From contig JANAVB010042343.1 of NCBI GenBank assembly GCA_029216955.1, positions 1 through 64,000 on the forward strand: 64,000 bases of DNA, given 5' to 3'. Shown piece by piece: positions 31,923-43,965 of the stretch; within the stretch, counting starts at the first letter, position 1, and each line of letters begins with the position of its first letter. The notes under the pieces were generated by a model that saw nothing but the letters and a program-made list of their open reading frames with translations, did no database searches and was not told where the DNA came from. Source of the DNA: Iris pallida (Eukaryota; Streptophyta; Magnoliopsida; Asparagales; Iridaceae). The translations under genes and the position numbers were made by a program.

Positions 31923-32955
31923 TGTATAGGAACGAGATGTAAAGTGCTATACTCTAGACGGGGGTGAATAGAGTAGGCAGCGAAAAATTAGCTATTTAAA
32001 AATCGTTAGCAACAAGAACACATAATATATCACAGATGTAAATGTAAGAGTAGAGAGCAGAGAGAAAATGTAAACACGAGGATGTATACTAGTTTTTCTC
32101 TTATGAGGACTAGTCCAGTCAGAAGAACTCTAGCTTCCAGTTGAAATCCACTATAGAAAAACACCCCAAGTTTTCATGCGAAGTTCTTGCAACTTCTACA
32201 ATACGAGATTTGATCCGAATTACTCGACCAACTTCAATTATGAAGTATCTTTCTGCAATCAAGCCTCTGATTACAATCACTCTGAACTTCTAGACTGTAC
32301 CGTACTGGCAAATCGACTAGAGAATTATAACTGGCTTGAGATTTGAAAGTGAAAGCTTAGAGCACTTTGGAATACCACAGTAGGCTTAGAGAGAAAAGAA
32401 GAGAGAATGAATTGGTGTGTTGAAATGGTAGAAATTCTTATCTATTTATATGTTTTCCAAAAGGAGAATTCGTGAAGAATTCGGACAGAATTCGGGCAGA
32501 ATTCTTTGAGAGAATCTCGGCAAATAGCCTTTGCATCCATAACTGCAGGAAGACTAGGTTCAAAAATCGAACGTTCCACTAACCGAACTGGGGCCGAATT
32601 TTGTTGGTCTAGAGTTGATTTGGTTAGGGTTTTGCAAATCGAGTTTTGGGCTTTTTGAAAAGTCGAGCAGTTATGAGCTTTTTGTAAATGGGCTTATTTT
32701 CAAAACAAAGTGATATTTTGAAATCATTTTCGGGTAGCCTATTTGCCAGTATAACTTGGTGTACATTATATTCCTAGACTCAACAAATTATGAAAATTAT
32801 ATTGATAATAGAAGTACAGACACATACGATAAAATAGCTTCATGTCTTGAACGATAGAACTAGCATTTCTCAGCAGTCGTCCAAGTAGCCCTTATATCGA
32901 GACAGGGTTAGATCAATTATTAAAATCATGTTTGACTATGACCAATGGGCCAACA
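31923..32955 (-). repeat. 3' LTR of the truncated copia element
   Basis: On the minus strand it runs from TGTTGGCCCATTGGTCATAG at 32955 to TTCCTATACA at 31923, 1033 bp. The TATA box (TATAAATA, minus) is at 32443-32450. It matches the solo LTR at 38235-39303 along its length, including the end ctattcaccccc-ctagagta. Confidence 0.9.
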
Positions 32956-33539
32956 ATCTTCCTCATTTTGATAATTGACAAACCTTGACCGATATAACAT
33001 CTCGATCTTGATTTGAAAGAAAAAAATCAAAATTTATAAGGTACTGTTTGGAACTTGTATGGTAGTTATTGTCTCCTCTTAAAAAAATTCTTGTGTACTA
33101 CAAAAGATGTTAGATCCATTTTCTCTCCCGTTGTCACATAGAAAAATAATTGCAAAGAGAGAAGCTCTCGCGCAATTCATTCTTAAGAAACAAACGTTGA
33201 AGAACGACAAAAAATATATAAAGCATAACATATATTTCACAGGGAGTTTTATGAAGGAATCATAAACTAAGATAAGTAATGCTACGCTTAGAATGAGAAG
33301 TGCATACTAAAAATAAAAGAGAACAATACACTAAAATAGAAAATACATACTAATAGGAGTTTGAAATACATCAACTCAGCAAACAGTCTTAGTAGTGCTA
33401 ATAATAAAAATAAAAGATAAAGTACTATCTTGGAATGTCAAAGCATTTCCAAGCATACATAGACAAAAGTAGAGTCTAATCAGATACCATCTAGACAAAG
33501 TACAATAACGTCTAGATCAAAATTCTCAGCAACTAAACA
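32956..33539 (-). other. Copia spacer between accessory ORF and LTR
   Basis: AT-rich noncoding DNA that in element orientation leads to a weak purine tract (aaaatgaggaagat) before the LTR start. No frame of interest. Confidence 0.6.
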
Positions 33540-34814
33540 GAGTCATCATCGTCATCGCGATCAGCATCGCTACCATGTTCAGAAGGACAGCTCCAGAAGT
33601 GCCAGCTCCATGAGAAGGGTGTGGAGTAGCACCAGAATAATGGTACCAGTCATAAGTGTTACAGGGCTCAAAAAGTGATGAACCGCCTCATCCTCATAGC
33701 GGTAGCCAGAAACAGTTGGATCTCGTGGAATAAAACTGCCATGCTGACCAGTCTAGGCGAAACACAGATCCGCAAAGGAGTTTGCCAGGGCCTAAAATTG
33801 ACTAGCATCTCGGAACTCGTGTTCCCTCAATCTGTCAACAACAAATGCCCACAAAGAGTTATGCTCGTCCAGCTAAGTACGTCGCATATCAAATAAATAC
33901 TCGCGGATACCCTCAAAAGTCATAGGGTAATCTTGAGGAGGTAGAGGTGGTAGAGAAGGAGGAGCGGGAGGAACAGTTGTGCTATGACGAGAGACCTGAA
34001 GATACTTGGGCTCAGAGTCACGAGCACAAATGGATAAGTCAATGTTAAAGTGTTGAAAGATGATCGATAGAACCATCGCGTAAGCAAGGTTCATGTGCCT
34101 TTCGCGACAACAACCCATCATCTGAATAATCGTTTTGGGGACAGAAAAAGGAATCCCTTTACGAATTTAATATAAAACAGACATTTCAAGGATGGTCACA
34201 TCGTCCTTGGAAATGGATTTGGGCAAGATAGTGGAGTAGACCATGCGATATAATTTACAGAAAAATAAATTCAAATATACAACTTTGAACTTTTCAGAAC
34301 AAACTTGATTATGAGAACAAAGTTCATTCTTAAAACTGTTTAAAGTCGTATCTCCAGAAAATTCAAATTCAGTGATATCGTCTAGCGGAGCACCTTCATT
34401 TGGAATGTTTAGGATTTTTGATAGGTCGGCATCATTGAATTGAATATCAATTCCAGCAACATGGCTATTATCAATGAAACAGACAAGGGTAAAATTGTAT
34501 TAAAATAATCGAATAGCATTAGTTGTAATAGGAAATAAGTGAGTGACGATATAGTGCAATCCTAATGCTTCAAAGTAGGTCTTGTGGGACGAAAAGATTG
34601 TCCACTTGATCAGTGCGCCAGGGCATATATTGCAAACTGAGAAATCCGTATACCATAATTTATTCAAGATTTTCGAAGAAAAACTCATTGAACACCCCCT
34701 CGTTCAATTGGACGGACGAAAAGAGCGATCTTTGGATAGGATCCATAGATGAGGCTTCTTCGCTAGCCATCGTCTTCTTTCTCTTGAAGGGGTTGTTGAT
34801 TCTAGGCATAATTT
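33540..34814 (-). pseudogene. Decayed copia accessory ORF (sense, after pol)
   Basis: In element orientation this lies between pol and the 3' LTR, as does the ORF at 61240-62580 in the complete copia element. A start-like MPRINNP lies at 34814, and a block near 34110-34050 (MMGCCRERHMNLAYAMVLSI, then FQHFNIDLS) aligns with MIDWMINSRKKPRSLVYALY and FRAFRIPLD of that ORF. A Pro-rich segment (PPAPPSLPPLPPQDYP) follows. The end is acidic. Many stops and frameshifts are present. Domain identity is inferred only from this alignment by eye. Confidence 0.6.
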
Positions 34815-35428
34815 ATAGAAAAGTATAGAAATTTAAGAAATTGAAATCAAGAGAATGAGGAAATTATACCTTCTGAGAATTGAGTATATGCAAGAGAACG
34901 AGATTTCACGCATGAATCCAAAATTTGGATAAAAAACTTCAAAGGATTCGAAGAAATCAAAGTTGAAAAATCTAAGATTTTGGAGCTCGTCCGCGGCTGC
35001 TGCTCTATTTGGAAGGAGGAGGATGGTGAATAGAAGGGGCCACATTCAGATATGACTTATAAACACCCGACACCAACAAAACTCGGGTCGAATTCGGTGC
35101 GAGTTTGCCTGGGATTCTGTTGAGGTATTTTTGTACATAAATAAAATGAAATGCCACTTTGTATTCATCAATAATTTTAAATTATTTAATTCAAAGTTTA
35201 GTTATTTTAAATTTTAATTAATATAATAAATATTATTTTACGAACTACTTTTCGTTACATAGCGACAGTCTCAGATTAGGTGTAGGGGTACTGTCACAAC
35301 TAATAGAGGTTCATAGGGGAACGCTTAAGTACCATTTCGCTTCGACCTTAGTCGTGGTGACAAACAGACCCATTGTAGGCTTGCTCGAAAATAGTTTTTA
35401 CATATTAAAAATGATTCATAAAATAAAA
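34815..35428 (-). other. Copia spacer between pol and accessory ORF
   Basis: Noncoding, AT-rich. It holds gttcgg/gaattc motifs like those in the copia LTRs near 35080-35110 and, nearest pol, a region comparable to 60480-60660 of the complete element. Confidence 0.6.
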
Positions 35429-36112
35429 TTAATTAATATTGTTGACATCTAAAATTCTTAATTCTCGACGTAAATAATTGAAACGATCTTCCGCTAATAG
35501 TTTTGTAAAGATGTTAGCCAATTGGTTCTCTGTGTCAATATATTCATGGTTTATATCTCCATTTGTTTGATGGTCTCTAAGAAAATGATGTTGAATCTCA
35601 ATATGCTTAGTGCGAGAATGACATATAGGATTCTTAGTCAAATTAATAGTACTAGTATTGTCATATAAAATGGGTATCTGTGAATACTGTAAACCAAAGT
35701 CTCATAAGTTTTGCTTCATCCGCAAAATTTATGCACAACATCGTCCTACGACGATATACTCAGTCTCAGTAGTTGATAATGCGACAAAATTTTTCTTCTT
35801 GCTAAACCATGAGACTAGAGCCTTACCTTGGAAATGACGCGTACCGCCAGTACTTTTTCTACCTACCTTGCATCCAGCAAAATCAGCATCCGAGTAACCG
35901 GTTTGGTCAAAGAACGTAGTTTTGGGATACCATAAGCCGACAGAAGATGTGCCTTTAAGGTATCAGAAGATATGCTTAACTGCGCACAAGTGTGATTCCT
36001 TAGGGTTATCTTGAAAACGTGAACACAAACAAACACTAAATATTATATCAAGACGACTAGCAGTTAAATAAAGTAAACTACCAATCATACCTCGATACTT
36101 ACGTAGGTTCGC
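35429..36112 (-). pseudogene. Copia RNase H fragment
   Basis: This is the C-terminal end of a copia polyprotein; RNase H degrades the RNA strand during cDNA synthesis. Minus-strand frames show KYRGMIGSLLYLT, GYSDADFAGCKV, ALVSWFSKK, ALSTTETEY, and a last open block of 70 codons (35641-35429: NPICHSRTKHIEIQHHFLRD to FTKLLAEDRFNYL). It matches the complete copia element at about 59800-60473 block by block. Stops and shifts interrupt it near 35640-35760. Everything N-terminal is absent, because the fragment ends at the junction with the Tat array. Confidence 0.9.
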
Positions 36113-37928
36113 CCCTTATTGTATTGCATTTCGTGATCCGGCAGAATGCCTTTTTCAGATAGTCGGGATCCAACGTTGCTATACAGGGTATGTCGATGCC
36201 ATTAAGGTCGATCGCATCCACATCGACCCAAATTCGTCTTTGAGCATTATCCCAAGAAGCCTGCTTCAAACTTTAGGGGTTCCGATGCATCGGTTGACAG
36301 CCTCGAACACAATAATCAGTGGCTTCAACGCGGGAAAGAGCAATCCCTTGGGCAAACTTTGCCTGAAATGTCAGATCGACGACCTTCATACTAAAGTGAC
36401 TTTCTATGTCATTGATGCAGACATAAACTACAACATGTTGCTGGGGCGACCATGGATCCATGAGTACATGAATGTCCCTTCCATCCTACATCAGTGTATG
36501 AAATATGTGGCCAACGACGGGACTATCAAAACAGAGTTATCTGATATCGACCCGTTCCGAGGACTTGAAGCCTACTGTACAGATGCTGATCTATACAAGT
36601 CAGTCCCCTGGGATGACGACAGTAATGATGTTGATGACGAGGCAGAGACAGCTTCAGAAAGCACAGCAGTGGCCGAAGAACCTTTAAAGGTTCAACTGAA
36701 AGGGAGTCCTCCCAAGGTGTCGGTGCCTCTTGTTGTTAAGCTTCGAGGCAAAGCCCCACCATCGCCTCCAGTGACGATGGGAGATAGTCAAGAGCCTATA
36801 CGAATGAAGTAACCCCGAAAGTCCCCAAGGCCGACCATGAAGGCGCAGGAGCATCTGACCACCATTCCCTTGATGGTCAAGCTGAAAGAGAGGCATCCTC
36901 CTTCTCCTCCGACGGCAGCCCTAGCCCTTACAGACGAAGAGCTAAAAAATTATGTCTGTGCCGATACAGAGGCCCACTCTTCCGACGACGTAATCCTTCG
37001 GGACAAGATATCCCACTTCATCAACAGAAAGTTGTCATCGAACTACTCTGGCACGTGCTGGAATACCAAGTATTTCCTAGACAATTCTCTGTGTAGACTA
37101 CAGACGCAAGTGACAACTGCCAACCATGTGAGCCGGGTTGTCCCTGTCCGAGGTGCCTACTTCGTAGTTCCAGCCAGGAAAAAAGAAGAGAAACCCATCA
37201 TATTCGATCGATTGGAGCATCCGCAGCGAATAACTCCTGAAGACCCAGATCTCGACAGCGGCAAAATACAGTTCTACCGTTACACGGTGCAGGCCAAGAA
37301 CCTTATCCAGAAGATGGACTACGACCTGAATAGCAACAAGGGGCTCAATTATGGTAAAGGCCGACGTCTTCCCATACGAATTCACATTCCAAAATAAAAA
37401 ATCTAAAAACTATTACCAATGTACTCGTCGAGGGCTGGGGTATATTACACTTACGACCACCTCAGAAGATTCAGAAGAAGTCATGAGGCACTCACACTAT
37501 TCTGACTCCTCAACTTGGGACTCCGATACCAGCATGGGTCAAGTCCTTAAGAAGATGTTGTCTGTTAACATAATCACTAATCAGTTAACCGTCGAAGACA
37601 ATCAGCGCAGACGGTTACAAGAGCTAAATGCATTGGATAAAAAGTGCTTGCTCGCGAAGCAAAGGATTGAGCTTTACCAAGCTGTATCTCTGGGGCATTT
37701 AACAAAAAGGTCCACAAAAGATCCTACCAGGTGGGCAACCTCGTCTTGGCAGTACGAAGACCGATGGTGATAACCCACAAGACGGCTGGAAAGTTCGAGC
37801 CCAAGTGGAAAGGACCGTTCGTCATAGAAACGGTGTACTCCAACGGTGGTTATCGGCTAGCTAAGCCTAATGGGGACTTGCTAATGATGTCCATCAATGG
37901 CAAGTTCCTAAAGAAGTATTACGTCTGA
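36113..37928 (+). pseudogene. Tat copy 2A protease joined to integrase C-terminus
   Basis: The frame starts in the linker before protease, shows VDRIHIDPNSSLSIIPRS (active-site variant DPNS) and follows element 1 through IHEYMNVPSILHQC, the linker with LNYGKGRR and RGLGY, and WDSDTSMGQV. Near 37570 it passes in frame to LQELNALDKKCLLAKQRIEL, which in element 1 lies in the C-terminal half of integrase. It ends in KWKGPFVIETVYSNGGYRL and FLKKYYV. Roughly 3 kb that element 1 has between these points is absent. Stops (36810) and frameshifts (about 37395 and 37700) also occur. It cannot make an active enzyme. Confidence 0.88.
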
Positions 37929-38034
37929 AGACAGATCCAGTATAGGTACCCACATTCCCTGAAAAGGGTGCCCATGAGTTCTTGTAAGGGGATCTCTCGC
38001 TCTCCCTCCTATATATTCTTTCAAGTAGATGAAG

Positions 38035-38234
38035 TACTTCACGTCCACATTACCTCTGGATTACTCCTCTATGCCTAGAAGACGCGACTACCATGTCCAC
38101 ATTACCTCTGAGTCGTCGTCCTTCTCGCATCATTTCTATGATTATCCCAGCGGTTTAGAAAACAGTTCACGTCCATATTACCTCTGGATTGTTGTTCTAT
38201 ACCCCGGCCAAGATCACGCCTACCACGTCCGTAT
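38035..38234 (+). repeat. Spacer motif copies in copy 2A
   Basis: Three copies of CACGTCCATATTACCTCTGA-like sequence start near 38038, 38093 and 38168. A fourth near 38225 is split by the solo LTR, which inserted at its CATAT. Confidence 0.8.
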
Positions 38235-39303
38235 TGTTGGTCAATTGGTCATGGTCAAACCTAATTTTAATAACTAATCAAACTATGCCTCGATATAAGG
38301 GCTACATAAAGAAGTTTTGGACACTGCGAGAGAATAGCTATCCGATCTGTTCAAGACCGAAGCTGTGTTTGTCACTCGAGTCTGTATTTTTTTATGCAAT
38401 GTAATTTTAACTTTATTTGAGTCTTGTAGTACAGTGTATACTGAGTCGTACTGGCAAATAGGCTATCCTAAAAATATTTTCAAAATATCCCATATTTTAA
38501 AAAATAGCCCCCTATTTACAAAAGCTGCTAACTGCTTAAAATAATTTTAAAAAGGACCAAAAATCAATTTCTAAAAACATTGACTAAGCCCTGACAGAAC
38601 TCGGCTTGAGTTCGGCACGAGTTCGGCCAGAGTTCAGTTAGTGACCGTTTGTTTTTTGAACATTTGAATACTTGGTCTCCCTGCAGTTATGGATCCCAAC
38701 AAGAATTTTTCATAGAGTTCTCTCCGAATTCTGCCCAAATTCTGCCAGAGTTCTGCCTTTGAAAAAACTATAAATAGAGAAGGATTTCGATCATTTCAAT
38801 TCACTCATTCACCAATTTTCTTCTCTCTAAAAGCCTATTGTTCTATTCTAAAGAGTTCTAAGCTTTAATTTTCAAATCCTAAGCCAGTTACAATCCGTTG
38901 GTCGATTTGCCAGTACGGTACGGTCTAGAAGCTTCAGAGCGATTGTAATCAGAGGCTTGATTGAAGAAAGACTCTTCACAATTGAAGTTGGTCGAGTACT
39001 TCGTATCAAAGCTCGTGTTTGTAGAAGTTGCAAGGACTTCGTATGAAAACTTGCGGTATTTTCCAATAGTAGATTCAGCTGGAAGCTAGAGTTCTTCCGA
39101 CTGGACTAGTCCTCACAAGAGGGAAACCAGTATATATCGCTGTCTTTGCGTTTGCTTTCTAATCTCTGCTTTTACAGCTATTTACTTGTGATATACATAT
39201 ATTTCTTTGTGATCTTGCTGCTAACTTTTTAAATTAGCTATATTTCGTTGCCTACTCTATTCACCCCCTCTAGAGTATTGTGGTTTACAAATTCGTTCCT
39301 ACA
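38235..39303 (+). mobile_element. Solo copia LTR
   Basis: A 1069-bp LTR, TGTTGGTCAATTGG to TTCCTACA, with TATAAATA at 38769-38776. It is flanked by CGTAT (38230-38234) and CATAT (39304-39308), a target duplication with one change. Removing it restores the Tat spacer motif. It belongs to the same family as the LTR at 31923-32955. It was left by recombination between two LTRs. Confidence 0.92.
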
Positions 39304-40247
39304 CATATTACCTCTGTCAGGCAAATCCATTATAAAGATTCCCTCTTTATTCTGGAGACAAAAGCAAAGGAAACAAGAAAGCTTCTATATATAAAAATAT
39401 GTGACTACAAAGACCTATTACAGACTCTTCGTAGTTATATACACAGAAGCAACAAAAAAACTAAAATTATGGTACAAGTCTCAATAGCATGGGCGAGGCA
39501 GTGACAGAGCCAATCACTTTCTGGTCAAAAGGAAGCCACCGCCCGAAGCTGCTACTTGCCCGAGCCGGGGATGAAGACCAGCACAGGACTCTCATATCTC
39601 CCCAACTGGCCGACGAGAGCAACCACAGCAGCAGGCCTTACTATTCCTCGGTCAGAATGGCAAGCAATCCGAACCCAGGAAGCAGAGGTCTGAGATGCCA
39701 TTGACGCCCACGACATCCAGGGTATGGGTCGTCTCGAGATCCAATGGTAGTTCTACTACAACTTCTTTGGATAAAAAGATTTGCCACCGACGGCCGCCTC
39801 AAGCAAACTCCATGGTCGTCAGGAGTTGAACATCGGGCAAGCAAGGCCATTGTCGAAGCAGCTGAGTCTTCTCTTGAAGGAGGATAGCCCTTTTTGTAGG
39901 CTGTTTGCGTAGTCCAAGCATGAGCCAGACATCGGTCAGAGGGAACCTTACAAGTTAAGCTAAAGCTCCACTCCATGACAGATGGCAGTACTACGAGTGA
40001 CCAAAAGAACGTGACTCTGAACCCCCTCTGCTAAAGAGATTCGCGATCCCTGCAAAGACGTAAGAGGCTCCAATATTAAGAAGCCATCAGGAGCCCATGC
40101 TCCGAAATGATGACTCAGGACAACTAATGCTAAGAGCTAGGCATGACACCAGCCATCACCCAGCTCGTACAGTCCTGACGCTTGTTCATGCTTCTATTCA
40201 AAGTATCCCAAGTTTGACTCAAGTTTGGGACACTTTGAAGGCGGTCT
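39304..40247 (+). other. Tat copy 2A tail with polypurine tract
   Basis: Noncoding tail of unclear origin. The last 60 bases match the box before the other Tat LTRs (CAAAGTATCCC, then CACTTTGAAGGCGGTCT). The accessory gene seen in copy 2B is not recognisable here, so it is deleted or too decayed. Confidence 0.6.
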
Positions 40248-42581
40248 TATAGAAGCATGAAAAATCTCAGCTGAAGACATCCCTTTGCCAAAGAGCAGAA
40301 GATGCAAAAGACTCAGGCTCAGTGCTAAAAAGACAAAACAAAAGATATGGAGAGAATTCCCTTCATTGTCATGTCTACCAAAGTCTAGTACAGACACATA
40401 AAAACTATACTTAAGGGACTAATGTTGTTCTTCTAAAAAGGATCTAGTACAGATTCGACAGAAGCCTAAAAATATCTATAAGGGATGTAGTATTCATTGA
40501 AGTGCAGCCTTCCTTCTTTTCGATACACACGCTGGAGGATTGACCTCCACCGAAGCATGTTCTGATATTCTTGTGGGCACAGCCTCTCATAAGTAAATCA
40601 GCAACCCAGCACGTTGAAGTAGCCAGAGCCTTCGAGCCAGAGGCGCAACCACCTACCTGCGCCAACCTCAGGAACAAAATGGTGGTAGGGCCCTCCTTCC
40701 CTTCTTTCTGCACTCCAGAGGCGCAGCTATCTGCCTGCGCCAATCTCAGATGCGCAAGGTTGTCATACCCTTCCCTTCGCAGCCAACGCCTTCACTGCTC
40801 AGAGGTGCAGCTACTTACCTGCGTCCGCATGAGACACAGGATGGTGATATGCTCACACCATCTCAATTCCTACGGCGCAGTCATCTGCTCCGGATCAGAA
40901 GCTTAAGTCACTTCTCTATAAGATACTTGGGAACTCCCATCGCAACCAATACAAGTCAACCTGTCGCTCCAAAAGCACAGTAACCTCACCGACCTAAAGT
41001 ACAAGCCTACTTGTCGTCTACAGTACAGTGACTCTGGTAGCCCGAAACACAGCTTCGTAAGTTGCTCTATATGCACAGAAGTATTGTCATCATTCGAAGC
41101 CAAGTCCACTGTCGCCTAAAAGAACAGAGGTTTCATCGCCTCCAGAAGCACGGTCTACTCGTGGCCGAAAAGCGCAGCAGCACTTAGTCCTCACCAGAGG
41201 CGCAGGAAGCATGGATCCACCCCAATTGGTTTATTTAAACTGCCTCTTGCAGAGAAGATTGGGATTAAATCATGATTGATACCATATCAAATTGATTTAA
41301 ATCTTTGATGAGGATCAATTAGACTCCAAATCTAGGATGAAATCCCAAGATTTACTCGGCTTTATCCGAACAACCAAATCGGCACGCGCCATGTGTCACC
41401 TTCTTCGATTATGTTTATAACCACCAAAGATCTCGTTTGTAGGGAATCTCGATGTCCGCCACGTATCAGCACCGCAAAAGCCTGTACCGTGCAATGACGG
41501 CAGATTCTTTCATATCTCAGGAACCCTAATGTACATCGCATATGTGCTCGATTCTCTATAAATAGAAGGAGTTCTTCTTCTACCAAAGCATCGAAAGACA
41601 GAGGAAACATTGACAATCGACAATCTTCAAAGGAGCAGCGATCCCCATCCACGAAGAGTCGGTAACCCTCATCCACCTATCAACCAAAGAGCCAACCAAC
41701 CAACCATCTTCAAGGGAACGTCTCATCCATATAGCCTTTTGATCGGTGACCCCAGAGTCCCATCAAAGGTGCCAGAGAGCCATAGCAAGGTTGATTCGTC
41801 GTCAGATCGTCAACGGAGTAAAGGAGCCACTGTAGTGCTCGATCTCCATCGTCACACTTTTCCAAAAACCTCTTCTCCCTGTACTTAGAATATCCTGTTT
41901 AGGACTTCCTTCTTTGTACACAGATACCTTATACGTTCAATAAAGCAAAAAAGTTCGTTCAACCTTTTGTTACGTCAAACAGTGTCACCTCCTTCGATTA
42001 TGTTTATAACCACCAGAGATCTCGTTTGAGGGAAATCTCGATGTCCTCCACGTGTAAGCGCCGCAGAAGCCCATACCGTGTAATAACGGCAGATTCTTTT
42101 ATATCTCAGGAACCCTAATGCACATCGCATATGTGCTAGGTTCTCTATAAATAGAAGGAGTTCTTTTTCCACCAAAAGAGAAGAAAATGAAGAAAAAAGA
42201 AAGAGGGAACATTGACAATCGGAAATCTTCAAAGGAATAGCGATCTCCATCCTCGAAGAGTCGACCACCATCATCCACCTATCAACCAAAGTACCAACCA
42301 ACCGACTATCTTCAAAGGATCTTCTCATCCAGACAGCCTCTTGATCGGTGACCCTAAAGTTCCATCAAAGGCGCCAGAGAGTCATAGAAAGGTTGTTCAT
42401 CGTCAGATCATCAACGGAGTAAAGGAGTTCCTGTAGTGCTCGATCTCCACCGTCACACTTTTCCAGAAACCTCTTCTTATTGTACTTAGAATATCCTATT
42501 TAGGACTTCCTTCTTTGTACACAGATACCGTATACGTTCAATAAAGCAAAATGTTCATTCAACCTTTTGTTACATCGAACA
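40248..42581 (+). repeat. Tat family 2 LTR shared by copies 2A and 2B
   Basis: 2334 bp from TATAGAAGCATG (the first G of TG is changed) to TACATCGAACA. It follows a polypurine tract and precedes a primer binding site, so it is the 3' LTR of 2A and the 5' LTR of 2B. Its 3' half is duplicated (see 41394-42581). Confidence 0.88.
41394..42581 (+). repeat. Tandem duplication of the promoter half of the LTR
   Basis: 41394-41981 and 41983-42581 are near-identical copies starting TGTCACC and ending TACGTCAAACA / TACATCGAACA. Each holds a TATA box (41557-41564 and 42146-42153) and an AATAAA near its end, so the LTR has two complete promoter-to-poly(A) units. Confidence 0.93.
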
Positions 42582-42584
42582 AAA

Positions 42585-42603
42585 TAGCGACTCTGCTGGG
42601 GAC
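42585..42603 (+). other. Primer binding site of Tat copy 2B
   Basis: TAGCGACTCTGCTGGGGAC follows the LTR end after AAA, differing from the element 1 site by one base. In frame it reads ATLLGTTFS, the same N-terminus as element 1 gag, with ATA in place of ATG. Confidence 0.85.
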
Positions 42604-43965
42604 TACCTTCTCCTTCAATGAGAAGGCGGTGACGTAATCTGATGACAACTTGCTGGCAGCTTCTCAAGACATGATGGTCGTACGCTTCGACCAGCAGGCT
42701 TTTGAAGATCTTCTCTCTGATAAAAAGTCAAAGACTTCGAAGCGGTTCGTACAACCGAAAAAGACTTGACGTTTCTGGCGGCCTAAAGCGACTACAGCCA
42801 GCAGCACGATGGCAGGAATTGTGTCTCAGGACCCCCTCAACGTCAAAGCCACAGAGAAGATCCCGACTGCTACAGCCTTATCGCCTCGCCCGATTCCCGT
42901 CCCGGAAGAACATGGCGAAGAAGATGGTGGTTCCATGGTTGATATGATGAAGGAACGATGCCAAAGGAAGCACACTCCGGTCCAACCTTTCACGACGGGA
43001 GTATTGCCGGCAAGGAGGTCTGTCTTCGATAGAATCGCTTTCCCTTCAGGTAAACCTTCGGCGAGCTCTGAATACTACTCACCCAATGGGGGTAGTAAGA
43101 AGAGATCCCAGGTGGCTCGTGCTTCGTACAAAAAGCATGCGACTCCAGCGGCAGACCAGAGGCCCATGTTGACAGTAACACACGCAGCCGACGAAAAGCT
43201 ATACGAGACTGGCTCCCGCACTCCGATGCCTCAACCAGTTGAATCTTCCTCCCACTGCGTACTCATGCACTTAAGCCAAGCCAGAGGGTACGTCCCACAG
43301 AGAGGGAGCCACACGAGCGGTATTTTTGCAGGAGCGACAGGAGACTTCCTCACCAGACCCGCTCTGACTGTACTTACATGCAGCTTCCTTGCATGTACAA
43401 TGGGAGTGCTAGGACAGAAGAGCCAACCCTCTCCCAAGCGGAAGAAGAATCTATGGCACAAGATGTGCCTAAATCAAGGCACTCTTGTACCCAGATTACC
43501 ATCAACTACAGTTGTTAGCAGACGGCTGCGCCATCGTCAAGCAGGCACTCCGTCTTCCAGAGACTCTACTCCACATCGACTCCATGCCAGAGGCTTAACA
43601 GGGGGTCAGTGAGCCATAGAGAATATAAGCCCCGTATTGCCACATGCTATGAGGCACAGGGTTCCAGAGCTTTCAAGAAGCCCTTCCAGAATCCTTCCAT
43701 ATCGGTTGCTAAACCGGAGAGGAGGCCAGAGAACAGTAAAGCTAAGGTACCCGATGCAAGTGTGTTCCAAGGCACTCATTCCAAATCTGTATTGGGCACC
43801 TTATCAAAAACTGGGGGTAGCCAGCCTCCTACCATGCACAACAATCCTGTGTTTCAATCTAACGAGGCATAATACGACACGAATGTCTCCATTGGCGCAG
43901 CCAGTCACCAGACCGGGGGTAGCAACCTTACTGAGTCTGAAGAATATCACAATCTTATGGTATAT

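Larger units (their letters stand above)
31923..36112 (-). mobile_element. Truncated SIRE-like copia element (minus strand)
   Basis: The 3' part of a Ty1/copia element read right to left: end of pol (RNase H), spacer, accessory ORF remnant, spacer, 3' LTR. It is cut off at 36112, where Tat sequence starts, so gag, integrase, most of RT and the 5' LTR are missing. Its LTR is nearly the same family as the solo LTR at 38235-39303 (opposite orientation) and distantly like the complete copia element at 54458. Confidence 0.88.
36113..40247 (+). mobile_element. Tat family 2, copy 2A (3' part, deleted pol)
   Basis: Holds protease and downstream gag-pol linker, then directly the last part of integrase, motif repeats, a tail and a polypurine tract next to the LTR at 40248. 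RT, both RNase H domains and most of integrase are missing. A copia solo LTR interrupts it at 38235-39303. The 5' part is cut at the copia junction near 36112. Confidence 0.85.

Noticed and set aside
39641..39976. A 111-codon minus-strand frame in the tail of Tat copy 2A as a remnant of the antisense accessory gene
   Set aside because: No block matches either antisense gene, so I could not support the assignment.
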